NCBI GenBank assembly: GCA_965206975.1
Contig: OZ242253.1
Location: forward strand, 3,589,535-3,653,534
DNA: 64,000 nt
Direction: 5' to 3'
Source: JAAXGI01 sp965206975
GTDB taxonomy: Bacteria > Gemmatimonadota > Gemmatimonadetes > Longimicrobiales > Gaopeijiaceae
Shown: positions 36,782 to 45,833 of the stretch, one piece after another
Layout: every line of letters starts with the position of its first letter
How positions within the stretch are numbered: the stretch's first letter is position 1
Translations under genes and position numbers: made by a program
The notes under the pieces: generated by a model
Databases searched by the model: none
Seen by the model: the letters and a program-made list of their open reading frames with translations, nothing else
Told to the model about the DNA's origin: nothing

Positions 36782-38155
36782 ATGGAGTCTAGCGTGCGGC
36801 GAGATCCCCGCCAATTCGGAGTTCGAGCCCTCGTCGGGCTCTCTCTCTTCGCCTTGGCAAGTAGCCCGGGGAAGCCGCTTGCCGCCCAGACCCCCGAATT
36901 CCTCCCGAGCCCCGGGCTCGACAGCAACTTGGTGGACCGCGTCGTAGCCACCGTCGGCGACTCCGCCGTCTTCCTCTCCCAGGTGCAGGAGCAGATCCTC
37001 AGGCTGCGCGCGTCCGGTATGCCGGTGCCCGAGGATCCGGAGGAGCAGCGGGAGCTCGAGAGGGAGGTCCTCGACGAAGTCGTGAACCAGATGCTCATCC
37101 TGAATGCTGCGGCGCAGGATACGCTGATGACGGTCCCGGAGGGCCGCCTCGACCAGGAGACCGAGCAGGCATGGCAGGACGCGCTACGGCGCTTCGGCTC
37201 GGAGGAGACGATGATCCAAGCCCTCGAGAGCGAGGGGCTTACGATCGCCGAGTACCGGAGCTCGCTCCGCGAGGAGATCCGAAAGGGCCTACTCAGCGAG
37301 AGGTTCGTGCAGACGGAGCTGAGCGAGGCCCGGATCGTTCCCGTGGAGGAGGCGGAGATGCGGGCCTTCTTCGAGAGGGAACGGGAGAGCCTGGGAGAGC
37401 GGCCAGCAACAATCACCTTCGATCAGGTGCTCCTCTCCCCGGTACCCTCCGATCCCGTCAAGGCGCGGGCGCGGGCGCGGGCGACAGAGCTCCTCGCCCT
37501 CCTTGAAGAGGGCGAGGATTTTGGGGAGTTGGCACGCCGATTTTCCAACGATCCCGGCTCCGCCCAGCGGGGAGGAGAGCTCGGGTGGATCCGCCGGGGG
37601 ATGATGGTCCCGGAGTTTGAGGACGCAGCATTCGGCCTCTTCCGCGAGGAGACCAGCGATGTGGTAGACAGCCAGTTCGGCTCCCACATCTTGCAGGTGC
37701 AGCGGATCCGGGGCCCCGAGCGGATGGTTCGTCACATCCTGATTGCAACGGAGCCCACGCCGGGCGATATCGAGACGGCGAGGGAGCGGGCTCTCGAAAT
37801 TCATGCCGCGGTCGCAGGGGGCGTTGCCCTCTCCAGGTTCTACGATGAGGGGGAGGAGATCGGGCTCCCGCACCCGATGACGCTCCCCCGGGACCGGCTC
37901 GGGCAACTCCCGTCCGGGCTCGCTCAAGCGCTCGACCGCGCCGGCGAGGGCGAGGTCCTGGGTCCGATCGAGGTCGAGGCGCAGCCCGACCGACCGGCGT
38001 ACTCCGTCGTCCGCGTGGAGGAGGTCCGCGAGGCCGGTGTGCTGACCTACGAGGACGTGAGAGATCAGATCCGGGGCGTCCTCCAGGACGAGCGGCTCCA
38101 GGAGGAGTTGCTGAACCGGCTGCGGACCCAGATCCACGTCGACGTGCGTTGGTAG
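36782..38155 (+). CDS. surA: Periplasmic chaperone / peptidyl-prolyl isomerase SurA
   Basis: 457 aa. Signal peptide about 1-35 (VGLSLFALASSPGKPLAAQ). SurA N-domain (LVDRVVATVGDSAVFLSQVQ, EVLDEVVNQMLILNAA). First parvulin domain about 205-310 (TITFDQVLLSP, RRFSNDPGSAQRGGELGWIR, ETSDVVDSQFGSHILQVQRI). A second, more divergent parvulin domain runs about 315-420 (MVRHILIATEPTPGDIETAR). It escorts unfolded outer-membrane proteins through the periplasm. No strong ribosome binding site is seen at ATG 36782; GTG 36794 is an alternative. The last 7 bases overlap pdxA. Confidence 0.9.
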   Translation: MESSVRRDPRQFGVRALVGLSLFALASSPGKPLAAQTPEFLPSPGLDSNLVDRVVATVGDSAVFLSQVQEQILRLRASGMPVPEDPEEQRELEREVLDEVVNQMLILNAAAQDTLMTVPEGRLDQETEQAWQDALRRFGSEETMIQALESEGLTIAEYRSSLREEIRKGLLSERFVQTELSEARIVPVEEAEMRAFFERERESLGERPATITFDQVLLSPVPSDPVKARARARATELLALLEEGEDFGELARRFSNDPGSAQRGGELGWIRRGMMVPEFEDAAFGLFREETSDVVDSQFGSHILQVQRIRGPERMVRHILIATEPTPGDIETARERALEIHAAVAGGVALSRFYDEGEEIGLPHPMTLPRDRLGQLPSGLAQALDRAGEGEVLGPIEVEAQPDRPAYSVVRVEEVREAGVLTYEDVRDQIRGVLQDERLQEELLNRLRTQIHVDVRW

Positions 38156-39090
38156 GAGAGCCGAAGAGGCTCGCCGTCACCGTGGGCGACCCCCGGGGGA
38201 TCGGGCCTGAAATCCTCCCCGCCGCCCTTCGCGATTTTCTCGCGGACGGGCGGGGCATCGAAATCCTGGCGCTGGGTGATGCGGAGAGCCTCTCCCGTCT
38301 CCCGGCGGAGTGTCGGCGCGTCCCGGTCGGAAGCTTCACAGGCGGCCTTGAGAGCGCCGGATCCGTATCGCTCCGTGCGATTGAGGAGGGGGTGAGACTC
38401 GCGCTCGGGGGCGAGGCGGATGCGCTCGTCACCGGCCCGGTCCACAAACCCGCGCTTCACGCGGTAGGAGTCGAGCACCCCGGGCAAACGGAGCTCCTGC
38501 AGGAGCTTACAGCCTCGAGCCGCGTGGGGATGCTCATGCACGCCGAGTCGACGCGGACTAGGGGACCACTCCGGATACTCCTTGGAACCACCCACCATCC
38601 CCTTCGCCACGTCGCCTCGTTGCTCACCACCGGGCTACTCGTGGATCAGGTCCAGCTCCTTGCGGCGCACCTTACACGCGGGTTGGGAATCGAGGAGCCC
38701 AAGATCGCGGTCTGCGCGCTGAACCCACATGCGTCGGACGGTGGGCTCTTCGGCGACGAGGAGGAGAGGATCTTCGAGCCGGCCATCGAGTCGCTCCGGT
38801 GCGTGGGCATCGGCGCCACCGGTCCACACCCCGCGGACACGGTCTTCCTCAAGATGGTGGAAGGTACGGTGGACGCCGTCGTCGTCCCCTATCACGACGT
38901 GGGGATGGCGGTCTTCAAGACTCTCGCCTTCGGAAGGGGGGTCAATACGACGCTCGGACTCCCCTTCCCCCGAACCTCACCCGACCACGGGACGGCCTTC
39001 GACCGAGTGGGAACGGGGAGCGCCGATCCGACCTCCTTCGCGGAGGCGCTCAGGCTCGCGGCCAGCCTCACCTCGCGCGACATCCCATGA
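38149..39090 (+). CDS. pdxA: 4-hydroxythreonine-4-phosphate dehydrogenase
   Basis: 313 aa. NAD(P)-dependent oxidation of 4-phosphohydroxy-L-threonine in pyridoxal 5'-phosphate synthesis. Signatures: VTVGDPRGIGPEI at the start, ALVTGPVHKPALHAVGVEHP, GQTELLQELTASS, metal-binding His in VPYHDVGMAVFKTLAFGRGV and TSPDHGTAFDRVGTGSADP. The start is TTG 38149 overlapping the surA stop. The end overlaps holB (ATGA). Confidence 0.93.
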   Translation: MVGEPKRLAVTVGDPRGIGPEILPAALRDFLADGRGIEILALGDAESLSRLPAECRRVPVGSFTGGLESAGSVSLRAIEEGVRLALGGEADALVTGPVHKPALHAVGVEHPGQTELLQELTASSRVGMLMHAESTRTRGPLRILLGTTHHPLRHVASLLTTGLLVDQVQLLAAHLTRGLGIEEPKIAVCALNPHASDGGLFGDEEERIFEPAIESLRCVGIGATGPHPADTVFLKMVEGTVDAVVVPYHDVGMAVFKTLAFGRGVNTTLGLPFPRTSPDHGTAFDRVGTGSADPTSFAEALRLAASLTSRDIP

Positions 39091-40271
39091 GCCTGAAGCC
39101 CCTCGTAGGACGGGATCAGCTCATGCGTACGATCGGGGGCGCCTTCGAACGATTCGCGCTCCCCCAAGTCCTCCTCCTACGTGGCCGGAGAGGCGTCGGA
39201 AAGCAGCGCCTCTCGCTCTGGATCGCACAGCTCCTCCTCTGCAACTCGCCGGCAAACGCGGCGCCGTGTGGCGACTGCCTCGGTTGCCGGAGCGCCCTTC
39301 GCCTTGAACACCCGGATCTCCTCTGGTACTTCCCGATCGAGCGCCCCGAGAAGCGCGCTCCTTCCCGCGAAAGGGAAGAGACGCTCCTCGAGGGGACCCG
39401 CCTCGACATCCTCGCGCAGATCCGCGGAGACCCCCTCCGCCCCGTCACGACCGAAGGACCTAGCGGGATCCACTTCGCGACGGTTCGAAACCTGAAGCGG
39501 GAGGCGAGACGCCGCCCCGGGATCGCCACGAGACGCGTCTTCGTGGTCGCGGAAGCCCAGGAACTCGCCGCGCAGGAATCGAGCAAGGAAGCCGCGAATG
39601 CGCTCCTCAAGCTCTTCGAGGAGCCGCCCGCCGACTGCTGGTTCCTCCTTACCTCCTCCGAACCCGGGCGCGTTCTCGCCACGATACGGTCACGGGCCAC
39701 AGGGGTCTTCGTTCCGCCCGTGGCGGAGTCCGAGGTATTCTCCTTCCTCAGGGCGCACACGCCCGCAACGGAGAAGGAGATCCGGAAGGTCACCCGCCTC
39801 TCAGAAGGATCGGTCGGGCGAGCCCTAGGTTTCCTCTCCACTGAAGAGGAGCCGGGCCCGCTTGAAAAGAGCCGCCAAGACGCATTCTACCTCATGAAGG
39901 CGGCGCTCGACCCGAGCCCCGCCGCCCGGTTCAGGCACGCGCTCGAGCACCCGCCGGCGAAGGCGCGGCAACTCCACCCGACACTCGCCGCGCTGGGGGC
40001 GTGGCTGCGGGACCTTGCGGCACTCGCAGCCGCCGAGGACACCCCCGCCCTGAACGGAGACGACCGGGCGCGGGACTGGCTCCTGAATACGCTGTCTCGA
40101 AGACCGCCAATGTCGCCGTCCCGGATCGCCGAGTGCGTACGCTATGTGGAAGAGGCAAGGCACCTCGCGTCCGGCAACCTGAACCCCCAGCTCATCGTGT
40201 GCCGACTCCTCGCCGACCTTCACGCGGGCTTCCGAGCGGCAACCCTCCCCGTCCCGCAGGAGGACTCATGA
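39087..40271 (+). CDS. holB: DNA polymerase III delta-prime subunit-like clamp-loader ATPase
   Basis: 394 aa. AAA+ clamp-loader fold: P-loop LRGRRGVGKQRLSLWIAQL, four-Cys zinc module CGDCLGCRSALRLEHPDL (with the preceding Cys), sensor/SRC-like region SSKEAANALLKLFEEPPADC and LLTSSEPGRVLATIRSRA. It loads the sliding clamp in replication. The start ATG overlaps the pdxA stop; the end overlaps moaC (ATGA). The acidic/Arg insertion PIERPEKRAPSREREETL between the zinc module and the core is longer than in E. coli. Confidence 0.88.
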   Translation: MSLKPLVGRDQLMRTIGGAFERFALPQVLLLRGRRGVGKQRLSLWIAQLLLCNSPANAAPCGDCLGCRSALRLEHPDLLWYFPIERPEKRAPSREREETLLEGTRLDILAQIRGDPLRPVTTEGPSGIHFATVRNLKREARRRPGIATRRVFVVAEAQELAAQESSKEAANALLKLFEEPPADCWFLLTSSEPGRVLATIRSRATGVFVPPVAESEVFSFLRAHTPATEKEIRKVTRLSEGSVGRALGFLSTEEEPGPLEKSRQDAFYLMKAALDPSPAARFRHALEHPPAKARQLHPTLAALGAWLRDLAALAAAEDTPALNGDDRARDWLLNTLSRRPPMSPSRIAECVRYVEEARHLASGNLNPQLIVCRLLADLHAGFRAATLPVPQEDS

Positions 40272-40780
40272 CCGACGCCCACGAAGGGGACGCTCCGCTC
40301 ACGCACTTGGACAGAGAGGGGCGACCAAAGATGGTGGACGTCTCCGGAAAACAAGTCACCAACCGCTGGGCGAAGGCGGAAGGCTCGATCCGGATGATGC
40401 CCGGCACGCTTGCGAAGCTGGTCGGGGGCGGCCCAAAGGGGGACGCGCTTCGCGTCGCCGAGCTCGCCGGGATTCAGGGAGCGAAACGCACTCACGACCT
40501 TATCCCGCTATGCCATCTCCTCCCCGCCGTCTCGGTCGGGGTGGAGATCACTCCCGACGAGGATCTCCCCGGACTCCGCGTCCGAGCGGTCGCCCGGGTG
40601 CAGGGATCCACCGGGGTCGAGATGGAGGCGCTCACCGCCGTCTCCGTCGCGCTCCTGACCCTGTACGACATGGGAAAGGCGATCGACCGGGCGATGGTCC
40701 TCGGGGAAATCCACCTCACCGGGAAGGCCGGCGGACGAAGCGGCACATTCAGGGCGGATGTCCGGGGTCCCGGCGACTAG
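40268..40780 (+). CDS. moaC: Cyclic pyranopterin monophosphate synthase
   Basis: 170 aa. Second step of molybdenum cofactor synthesis. Conserved segments: KMVDVSGKQVTNRWAKAEG, KRTHDLIPLCHLLPAVSVGV, GSTGVEMEALTAVSVALLTL, YDMGKAIDRAMVLGEIHLTG and KAGGRSGTF with the active-site Lys pair. Start ATG 40268 overlaps the holB stop. Last gene of the rightward run from DUF58. moeA lies separately at 54.7 kb; moaA is not in the window. Confidence 0.95.
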   Translation: MTDAHEGDAPLTHLDREGRPKMVDVSGKQVTNRWAKAEGSIRMMPGTLAKLVGGGPKGDALRVAELAGIQGAKRTHDLIPLCHLLPAVSVGVEITPDEDLPGLRVRAVARVQGSTGVEMEALTAVSVALLTLYDMGKAIDRAMVLGEIHLTGKAGGRSGTFRADVRGPGD

Positions 40781-40827
40781 GTCGCGCCAAGACGCGAATC
40801 ACCGAGGCCTGGGCACGAGACGCCGGT

Positions 40828-41964
40828 TCAGGCGGCCCCGATCCCCAGCTCGTCTACCGCATGCAGGAGCCGCTCGATCGACGCCTCCCTCGCCCCGTGG
40901 CCCATGAGTCCGATCCGCCACACTGTCCCGCTCGCTGGGCCGAGACCCCCCCCCACCTCGATACCGTACTCCTCCAGGAGCGCCCGCCGCAGTCGCGCCT
41001 CATTCAAGCCTCCCGGGAGGCGAACCGCCGTCAGCTCGGGCAACCGGTGGGCGGGATCGGTAAACGGCTCGAACCCACGCGCGCCCAACTCCTCCTGAAG
41101 GCGGGTCCCCATCCGGCGATGGCGGTCGTAGCGGGCCTCCACGCCCTCTTCCTCGATCTCCCGAAGCGCTTCGTGCATCGCGTAGAAGAGGTTCGATGAG
41201 GCGGTATGGTGGTAGACGTGCCCGACGCCCAAGTAGTTCATCAGGAGCCCGATATCCAGATACCAGCTGGAGACCGGCACGCTCCGCTGCCTCACCGCCT
41301 CGACCGCTCTCGGCGAGAGGGTGATGGGGGCAAGACCCGGCGGCGCACCGAGGCACTTCTGGGTTCCCGAGTAGCAGACATCGATCCCGACCGCGTCCAC
41401 CTCAACCGGGATTCCGCCGAGAGAGGTTACGGCGTCGACCACGAACAGGGTTTCTGTGCCTCGAAGATGGGCACCGATCTCCTCGAGTGGCTGTCTCGCT
41501 CCCGTCGAGGTCTCGGCGTGAACGACGCTTAGCATGCGGGCACTAGGATTTGCGCGCTGGGCATCGATCAACTGCTCCGGATCGAGGACCCCGCCCCACT
41601 CCGCGTCGACCGTGACCACCTTCGCATTGAGCCGACGCGCCATCTCCGCCATCCGGCCGCCGAAAAACCCATGGGTCCCGATGATTGCCGTTTCTCCCGG
41701 CTGGAGGAGATTTGCGAGCGCGGCCTGCATCCCGGCGGATCCCGTGCCGGATAGGGCGAGGGTGGTCGCGTTCCCGGTCCCGAAGATATCCCTGAGCCGC
41801 CGGGAGACATCGTTCAGGAGTGCCAGGAACTGGGGATCCAGATGTCCGAGCGGCGGGTGCGAGAGCGCCCCGAGAACGCGCTCCGAGACGGGAGACGGAC
41901 CGGGCCCAAGCAGGAGCCGAGGGACGAGCCTCGAGACGGAAAGGTCCGAAGCCGAAGAAGACAT
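40828..41964 (-). CDS. Class V PLP aminotransferase (alanine/serine-glyoxylate type)
   Basis: 378 aa. Fold type I aminotransferase related to serine-glyoxylate and alanine-glyoxylate transaminases. Seen: RLLLGPGPSPVSERVLGAL, HPPLGHLDPQFLALLNDV, SGTGSAGMQAALANLL, D177 in LFVVDAVTSLGGIP, Schiff-base Lys203 in CYSGTQKCLGAPPGLAPI, and a C-terminal Arg segment (TVWRIGLMGHGA). Such enzymes work in glyoxylate/serine metabolism. An IS256-family element begins about 19 bp upstream of ATG 41964, so the native promoter and part of the leader are separated from the gene. No ribosome binding site is visible. Confidence 0.88.
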   Translation of the reverse strand: MSSSASDLSVSRLVPRLLLGPGPSPVSERVLGALSHPPLGHLDPQFLALLNDVSRRLRDIFGTGNATTLALSGTGSAGMQAALANLLQPGETAIIGTHGFFGGRMAEMARRLNAKVVTVDAEWGGVLDPEQLIDAQRANPSARMLSVVHAETSTGARQPLEEIGAHLRGTETLFVVDAVTSLGGIPVEVDAVGIDVCYSGTQKCLGAPPGLAPITLSPRAVEAVRQRSVPVSSWYLDIGLLMNYLGVGHVYHHTASSNLFYAMHEALREIEEEGVEARYDRHRRMGTRLQEELGARGFEPFTDPAHRLPELTAVRLPGGLNEARLRRALLEEYGIEVGGGLGPASGTVWRIGLMGHGAREASIERLLHAVDELGIGAA

Positions 41965-41983
41965 CCGGTGGTTTGGAATTGGA

Positions 41984-43438
41984 AGCTGTCCCAACCGTAG
42001 TTGAAGGTTCCTGAAAGGGGAGAAAGAAAAGTGGTGGCCCCGGGGGTCCCGGGCCGATAGGCTCGGGTAGGCAAAAACCCCAACACGGAGCCACCACGAT
42101 GAAGAGAACGTACGAGGCAAGGGATCGGGCGGACAAGCGCGCGATCAGGGAGTTCCTGAAGCGGGAGGGGCAGTTTCTGCTTCCGCTGCTTGAGCTCGTG
42201 GAGCAGACGGAGGTCGCGATCGACGAAGTCATCCAGGTGATGGGACGAGCGACGATCGAAGCGGTGCTGGAGATGAGCGCCGAGGGTGTGGCAGGCGTGA
42301 AGCAGGCAGGTCGGTCACGAGCGGAAGACGACACGGCGTGGTATGGCCGGCAGGGTGGTGTGGTTTACCTGTCGGACCGGAAGGTGCGTGTGGAGCGGCC
42401 ACGGCTCAGGCGCCGGGGCGCCGGGGAGGGTGGCGAGGTCGAGGTGCCGGCGTACGCAGCGATGCGGAGACCGGGCGCCGTGGCGGATCGGATGCTCGAG
42501 GTCCTGATGGCGGGGGTGAGCACGCGGAAGTACGGCCGTGTGATCGGTGAGATGGCCGACACGGTCGGGGTGAGCAAGTCGGCGGTGAGCCGTGAGACGG
42601 TCGAGGCCTCTGAGCGCGTGCTGAAGGAGCTGATGGAGCGCCGGCTGGATGCGTGGGACCTCCTGGTGATCTACCTGGACGGGATCCGGATGGGCTCGCA
42701 CCACGTGCTTGCTGCGGTAGGCGTGGACTCAGACGGAAAGAAGCACGTGCTGGGCGTGAGGGAAGGAGCGAGTGAGAACGCCGAGGTGACCAGCGCGCTC
42801 CTAGAGGATCTGGTCGAGCGCGGCCTGGACCCGGGCAGGCGGCGGCTGTTCGTGATCGATGGCTCGAAAGCGCTCAGGAAGGCGATCGAGAAGGTGTTCG
42901 GCCAACGTCACCCCATCCAGCGCTGCCGCAACCACAAGCTCCGCAACGTGCTGGGTCATCTGCCGAAGGATCAGCATCCTCAGGTGAAGGCGGCGTTCCG
43001 GGCGGCGATGAAGCTGGACGCGAAGCAGGGCGAGCAGAAGCTCGAGCAGCTCGCCCGATGGCTCGAGCGCGACCACCCCTCGGCCTCGGCCAGCCTGCGC
43101 GAAGGCCTCAGCGAGATGTTCACGATCAACCGGCTCGGCCTCCCGCCGCGGCTGAGGAAGTGCCTGGGCTCGACCAACCTGATCGACAGCACCCACTCGG
43201 GCGTAAGACGGAAGACCCGCAGGGTGACCAACTGGAAGAACGGAGCGATGGCCTTGCGCTGGGCCGCGGCCTCGTTCGTGGAGACCGAGAAGAGCTACCG
43301 GAGGATCATCGGCTACGACCAGCTCTGGATGCTCAGGGCCCACCTCGACGACCATGAACCGGTTGCCGAAATGAGAAAGGCAGGCTAACCAAGAGACTCT
43401 CCGGAGCCACCACCTTCAACTGTCAGCGGGACACCATC
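41984..43438 (+). mobile_element. IS256-family insertion sequence (about 1455 bp)
   Basis: An 8-bp direct repeat GAATTGGA flanks it (41976-41983 and 43439-43446), the duplication length expected for IS256. Near the ends are inverted repeats TGTCCC-6-AGTTGAAGGT (41987-42008 and 43412-43433, 16 of 22 matching). They lie 3 nt and 5 nt from the proposed ends, so the exact termini could be off by a few bases. It holds a single intact transposase gene. Inserted between guaB and the aminotransferase, both read leftward; the element reads rightward. Confidence 0.85.
42099..43388 (+). CDS. IS256-family (mutator-type) transposase
   Basis: 429 aa, full length and intact. N-terminal DNA-binding part, then GRVIGEMADTVGVSKSAVSR (helix-turn-helix-like), then the DDE fold with D194 (VIYLDGIRMGSHHVL), D254 (LFVIDGSKALRKAIEKVFG) and E335 (SASLREGLSEMFT). 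The segment QRCRNHKLRNVLGHLPK is the Cys-His region typical of the family, and GSTNLIDSTHSGVRRKT the conserved C-terminal block. Likely able to transpose. Confidence 0.95.
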   Translation: MKRTYEARDRADKRAIREFLKREGQFLLPLLELVEQTEVAIDEVIQVMGRATIEAVLEMSAEGVAGVKQAGRSRAEDDTAWYGRQGGVVYLSDRKVRVERPRLRRRGAGEGGEVEVPAYAAMRRPGAVADRMLEVLMAGVSTRKYGRVIGEMADTVGVSKSAVSRETVEASERVLKELMERRLDAWDLLVIYLDGIRMGSHHVLAAVGVDSDGKKHVLGVREGASENAEVTSALLEDLVERGLDPGRRRLFVIDGSKALRKAIEKVFGQRHPIQRCRNHKLRNVLGHLPKDQHPQVKAAFRAAMKLDAKQGEQKLEQLARWLERDHPSASASLREGLSEMFTINRLGLPPRLRKCLGSTNLIDSTHSGVRRKTRRVTNWKNGAMALRWAAASFVETEKSYRRIIGYDQLWMLRAHLDDHEPVAEMRKAG

Positions 43439-43585
43439 GAATTGGAGTGTCCGGGTTCTCGAGTGAGGGCCGCCCTCGCCGGTCGGAGCTCCCTTGCGTG
43501 CGCCCTTGAGCCGACAAGCGCACGGTGCAGTCACGCCGCGCGTCGGTGGTCGGCCCGTGGAGCGGAGCCCGGTGGTCGGGGTAAC

Positions 43586-45058
43586 CTACATCCGGTAGTT
43601 CGGCGCTTCCCGGGTGATCGTTACGTCGTGTGGGTGCGACTCCCTGAGCCCGACGGGTGTGACCCTGCAGAAGCGGGCCTTCGCCACCAGCGCGGGGAGA
43701 TCCCCGGCGCCGCAGTACCCCATCCCGCTCCGGACCCCGCCCACTAGCTGGTATACCGTGTCCGCGACCGGGCCCTTGTACGGAACCCGTGCCTCGATCC
43801 CCTCCGGAACGAGCTTCCGGGCCGAGCGATCCTCCTGGAAGTAGCGGTCCGCTGTCCCCTCCTCCATGGCCGAGAGGGAGCCCATCCCCCGAACCATCTT
43901 GTAGCGTCGCCCCTCGAGGAGGAAACTCTCGCCGGGCGCCTCCTCCGTGCCGGCGAACATCGACCCCATCATGACGGAACTCGCGCCCGCAGCGAGCGCC
44001 TTCACGAGGTCTCCGCTGTAACGGATCCCCCCGTCCGCGACGACCGGGACTTCCCCAGCGGCGCCCTCGACGGCCTCCATGACTGCCGTCATCTGCGGCA
44101 CGCCGACCCCCGTGACGATGCGGGTCGTGCAGATCGAACCCGGCCCGATCCCGACCTTCACACCATCGGCTCCACGCTCGACGAGGTCTCTCGCTCCCTC
44201 TGCCGTCGCCACGTTCCCCGCAATGATCTGCAGGTCCGGGAAGCCTTCGCGCATACGCGCCACCGCGTCCAGGACGCCCTCGGAGTGTCCGTGCGCGGTA
44301 TCGATCACGATCACATCAACGCCCGCCTCGACGAGCGCGCGCCCGCGGTCAAGGTCCCCCGCCGATGCCCCGATCGCCGCGCCCACCCTGAGCCGACCCC
44401 GCTCGTCCTTGCAGGCATTAGGGTGCTGCCTACGCTTGACGATATCCTTCACGGTGATCAGGCCGGCGAGAATCCCGTTCTCGTCGACGACCGGCAGCTT
44501 CTCGATCCGGTGAGCGTGAAGCGCCTCCTGGGCTTCCTCGAGCGTCGTCCCGACCGGCGCCGTAATGAGCCCCTCTGCAGTCATCACGTCGCGGACAACC
44601 TGATCCAGATCAGACTCGAACTGGAGATCGCGATTCGTTACGATCCCGATGAGCCGCCCGTCGGACTCGACCACCGGGACACCGGAGATCGAGAAGCGCG
44701 ACATGAGGTCGTGCGCGTCCTGAAGCGTCGCCTCGGGTCCGAGGGTGATCGGCTTCAGGATCATCCCGCTCTCCGAGCGCTTGACCCGGTCCACCTCCTC
44801 GGCCTGGTGCGCGACCGACATGTTCTTGTGGATCACCCCGAGTCCGCCCTCACGGGCAAGCGCGATTGCCATCCCGGACTCGGTCACCGTGTCCATGGCC
44901 GCGCCGACGAGGGGGATTGACAATCGGACGCCCCTTGTCAGCTGCGTCTCGACCTTGGTGTCTCTCGGGTGAACGCTCGAGCGACCCGGAAGGAGGAGGA
45001 CGTCATCGAAGGTCAGGGCCTCACTCATGCGCCGAGCGTCTTGGCCAGCTTCCGACAC
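43586..45058 (-). CDS. guaB: Inosine-5'-monophosphate dehydrogenase
   Basis: 490 aa. NAD-dependent IMP to XMP, the committed step of guanine nucleotide synthesis. TIM barrel with a two-CBS insert (about 97-210; TLQDAHDLMSRFSISGVPVV and EEAQEALHAHRIEKLPVVDE). Catalytic loop GIGPGSICTTRIVTGVGVPQ with Cys310; flap region MVRGMGSLSAMEEGTADRYF. The start is GTG 45058 behind GGGGAG at short spacing; ATG 45028 has no such site. The 175-bp leader contains strong hairpins and a T-run. Confidence 0.95.
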   Translation of the reverse strand: MSEAGQDARRMSEALTFDDVLLLPGRSSVHPRDTKVETQLTRGVRLSIPLVGAAMDTVTESGMAIALAREGGLGVIHKNMSVAHQAEEVDRVKRSESGMILKPITLGPEATLQDAHDLMSRFSISGVPVVESDGRLIGIVTNRDLQFESDLDQVVRDVMTAEGLITAPVGTTLEEAQEALHAHRIEKLPVVDENGILAGLITVKDIVKRRQHPNACKDERGRLRVGAAIGASAGDLDRGRALVEAGVDVIVIDTAHGHSEGVLDAVARMREGFPDLQIIAGNVATAEGARDLVERGADGVKVGIGPGSICTTRIVTGVGVPQMTAVMEAVEGAAGEVPVVADGGIRYSGDLVKALAAGASSVMMGSMFAGTEEAPGESFLLEGRRYKMVRGMGSLSAMEEGTADRYFQEDRSARKLVPEGIEARVPYKGPVADTVYQLVGGVRSGMGYCGAGDLPALVAKARFCRVTPVGLRESHPHDVTITREAPNYRM

Positions 45059-45078
45059 GAAACTCCCCTCTCAGAGCG

Positions 45079-45165
45079 CCTTCGGTAAGCGAAGGGGTGC
45101 CCACAAAAAAAGCAAGGCGCCTGCCCGGGTTGCGCCCCATCGCAGGGGCAACACCCGGCAGACGC
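45079..45165 (-). promoter_or_regulatory. Structured guaB leader: hairpin, T-run and second hairpin (terminator or attenuator)
   Basis: Read leftward: a long stem, CCGGGTGTTGCCCC paired with GGGGCGCAACCCGG around a short loop (about 45160-45123); then GCAGGCGCCTTGC; then seven T residues (45111-45105); then a small hairpin CCTTCG-CTTAC-CGAAGG (45097-45079) before the guaB ribosome site. The T-run is only 47 nt from the start codon. It is either the terminator of the upstream small gene with a guaB promoter squeezed behind it, or an attenuator controlling guaB. Confidence 0.5.
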
Positions 45166-45233
45166 ATTCTTGGACCGCCCGGAGGCGAATCGCTCCTTCC
45201 ATGAGACACCTTATCCGGCGACCGCACCGGGTG

Positions 45234-45632
45234 TCAACCCTCCCTTCGGCGAGGAGCCGGGGCCGCCGCGGGGCCCGGCCCAGCCTCGGCGTCGTCCCGA
45301 CCCGCCTCCCCCGAACCCTTCGGGTCGCCGTCCGCGCCCCCATCCCCGAGATCGGAGAAGATCTCCCGGCCCGCCTCCGAGATCGAGCTCAGGACACGGT
45401 CTGCCGCAGAGATCAACTGGAAGGCCTCGCGAAGCCGTGAGGGACTCACGGTACGGCCCCGGAGACCGTCCTCGAGGCGCTCGGCGAGCTTCTGGAGGCT
45501 CGACGTCTCCTCCGACGACCCCTCCGAATAGCGGGACTCCAGGAACTCGATGTAGTCGACCACCTGATAGAGTCTGGCCTCCGGGAGCGTTTCGAGCTTC
45601 CTCAGGATCCTTCGTCGCAACGCTTCATGCAT
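45234..45632 (-). CDS. Small conserved protein with VVDYIEFLE segment
   Basis: 132 aa. It begins MHEALRRRILRKLETLPEAR then LYQVVDYIEFLESRYSE, a helical pattern known from short DUF2281-like and regulatory proteins. A second helical stretch follows (QKLAERLEDGLRGRTVSPSR), then a low-complexity Gly/Asp/Ala/Pro tail. ATG 45632 is preferred because the similarity starts there; GGGAAG stands about 7-8 nt upstream. Upstream of guaB on the same strand, with a hairpin/T-run between. Function unknown. Confidence 0.65.
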   Translation of the reverse strand: MHEALRRRILRKLETLPEARLYQVVDYIEFLESRYSEGSSEETSSLQKLAERLEDGLRGRTVSPSRLREAFQLISAADRVLSSISEAGREIFSDLGDGGADGDPKGSGEAGRDDAEAGPGPAAAPAPRRREG

Positions 45633-45833
45633 CTGACACTTCCCATCGTTCACCCGCTCCCCGGCGCGGCACGATCCTTCCGCGCGCTCTCCCTGCACGT
45701 CCAACTAGGCGCGACGTGCGTCCGCCGGGCGAAACGGATCTCCTTCGCGCCGCGCGCGCATCTTCTCCCGGACCTCCGGAGCGGGTGCCGGGTAGCCTCG
45801 GCCCGGCGACCTGAACCCTTGAGCCCACTTGTC

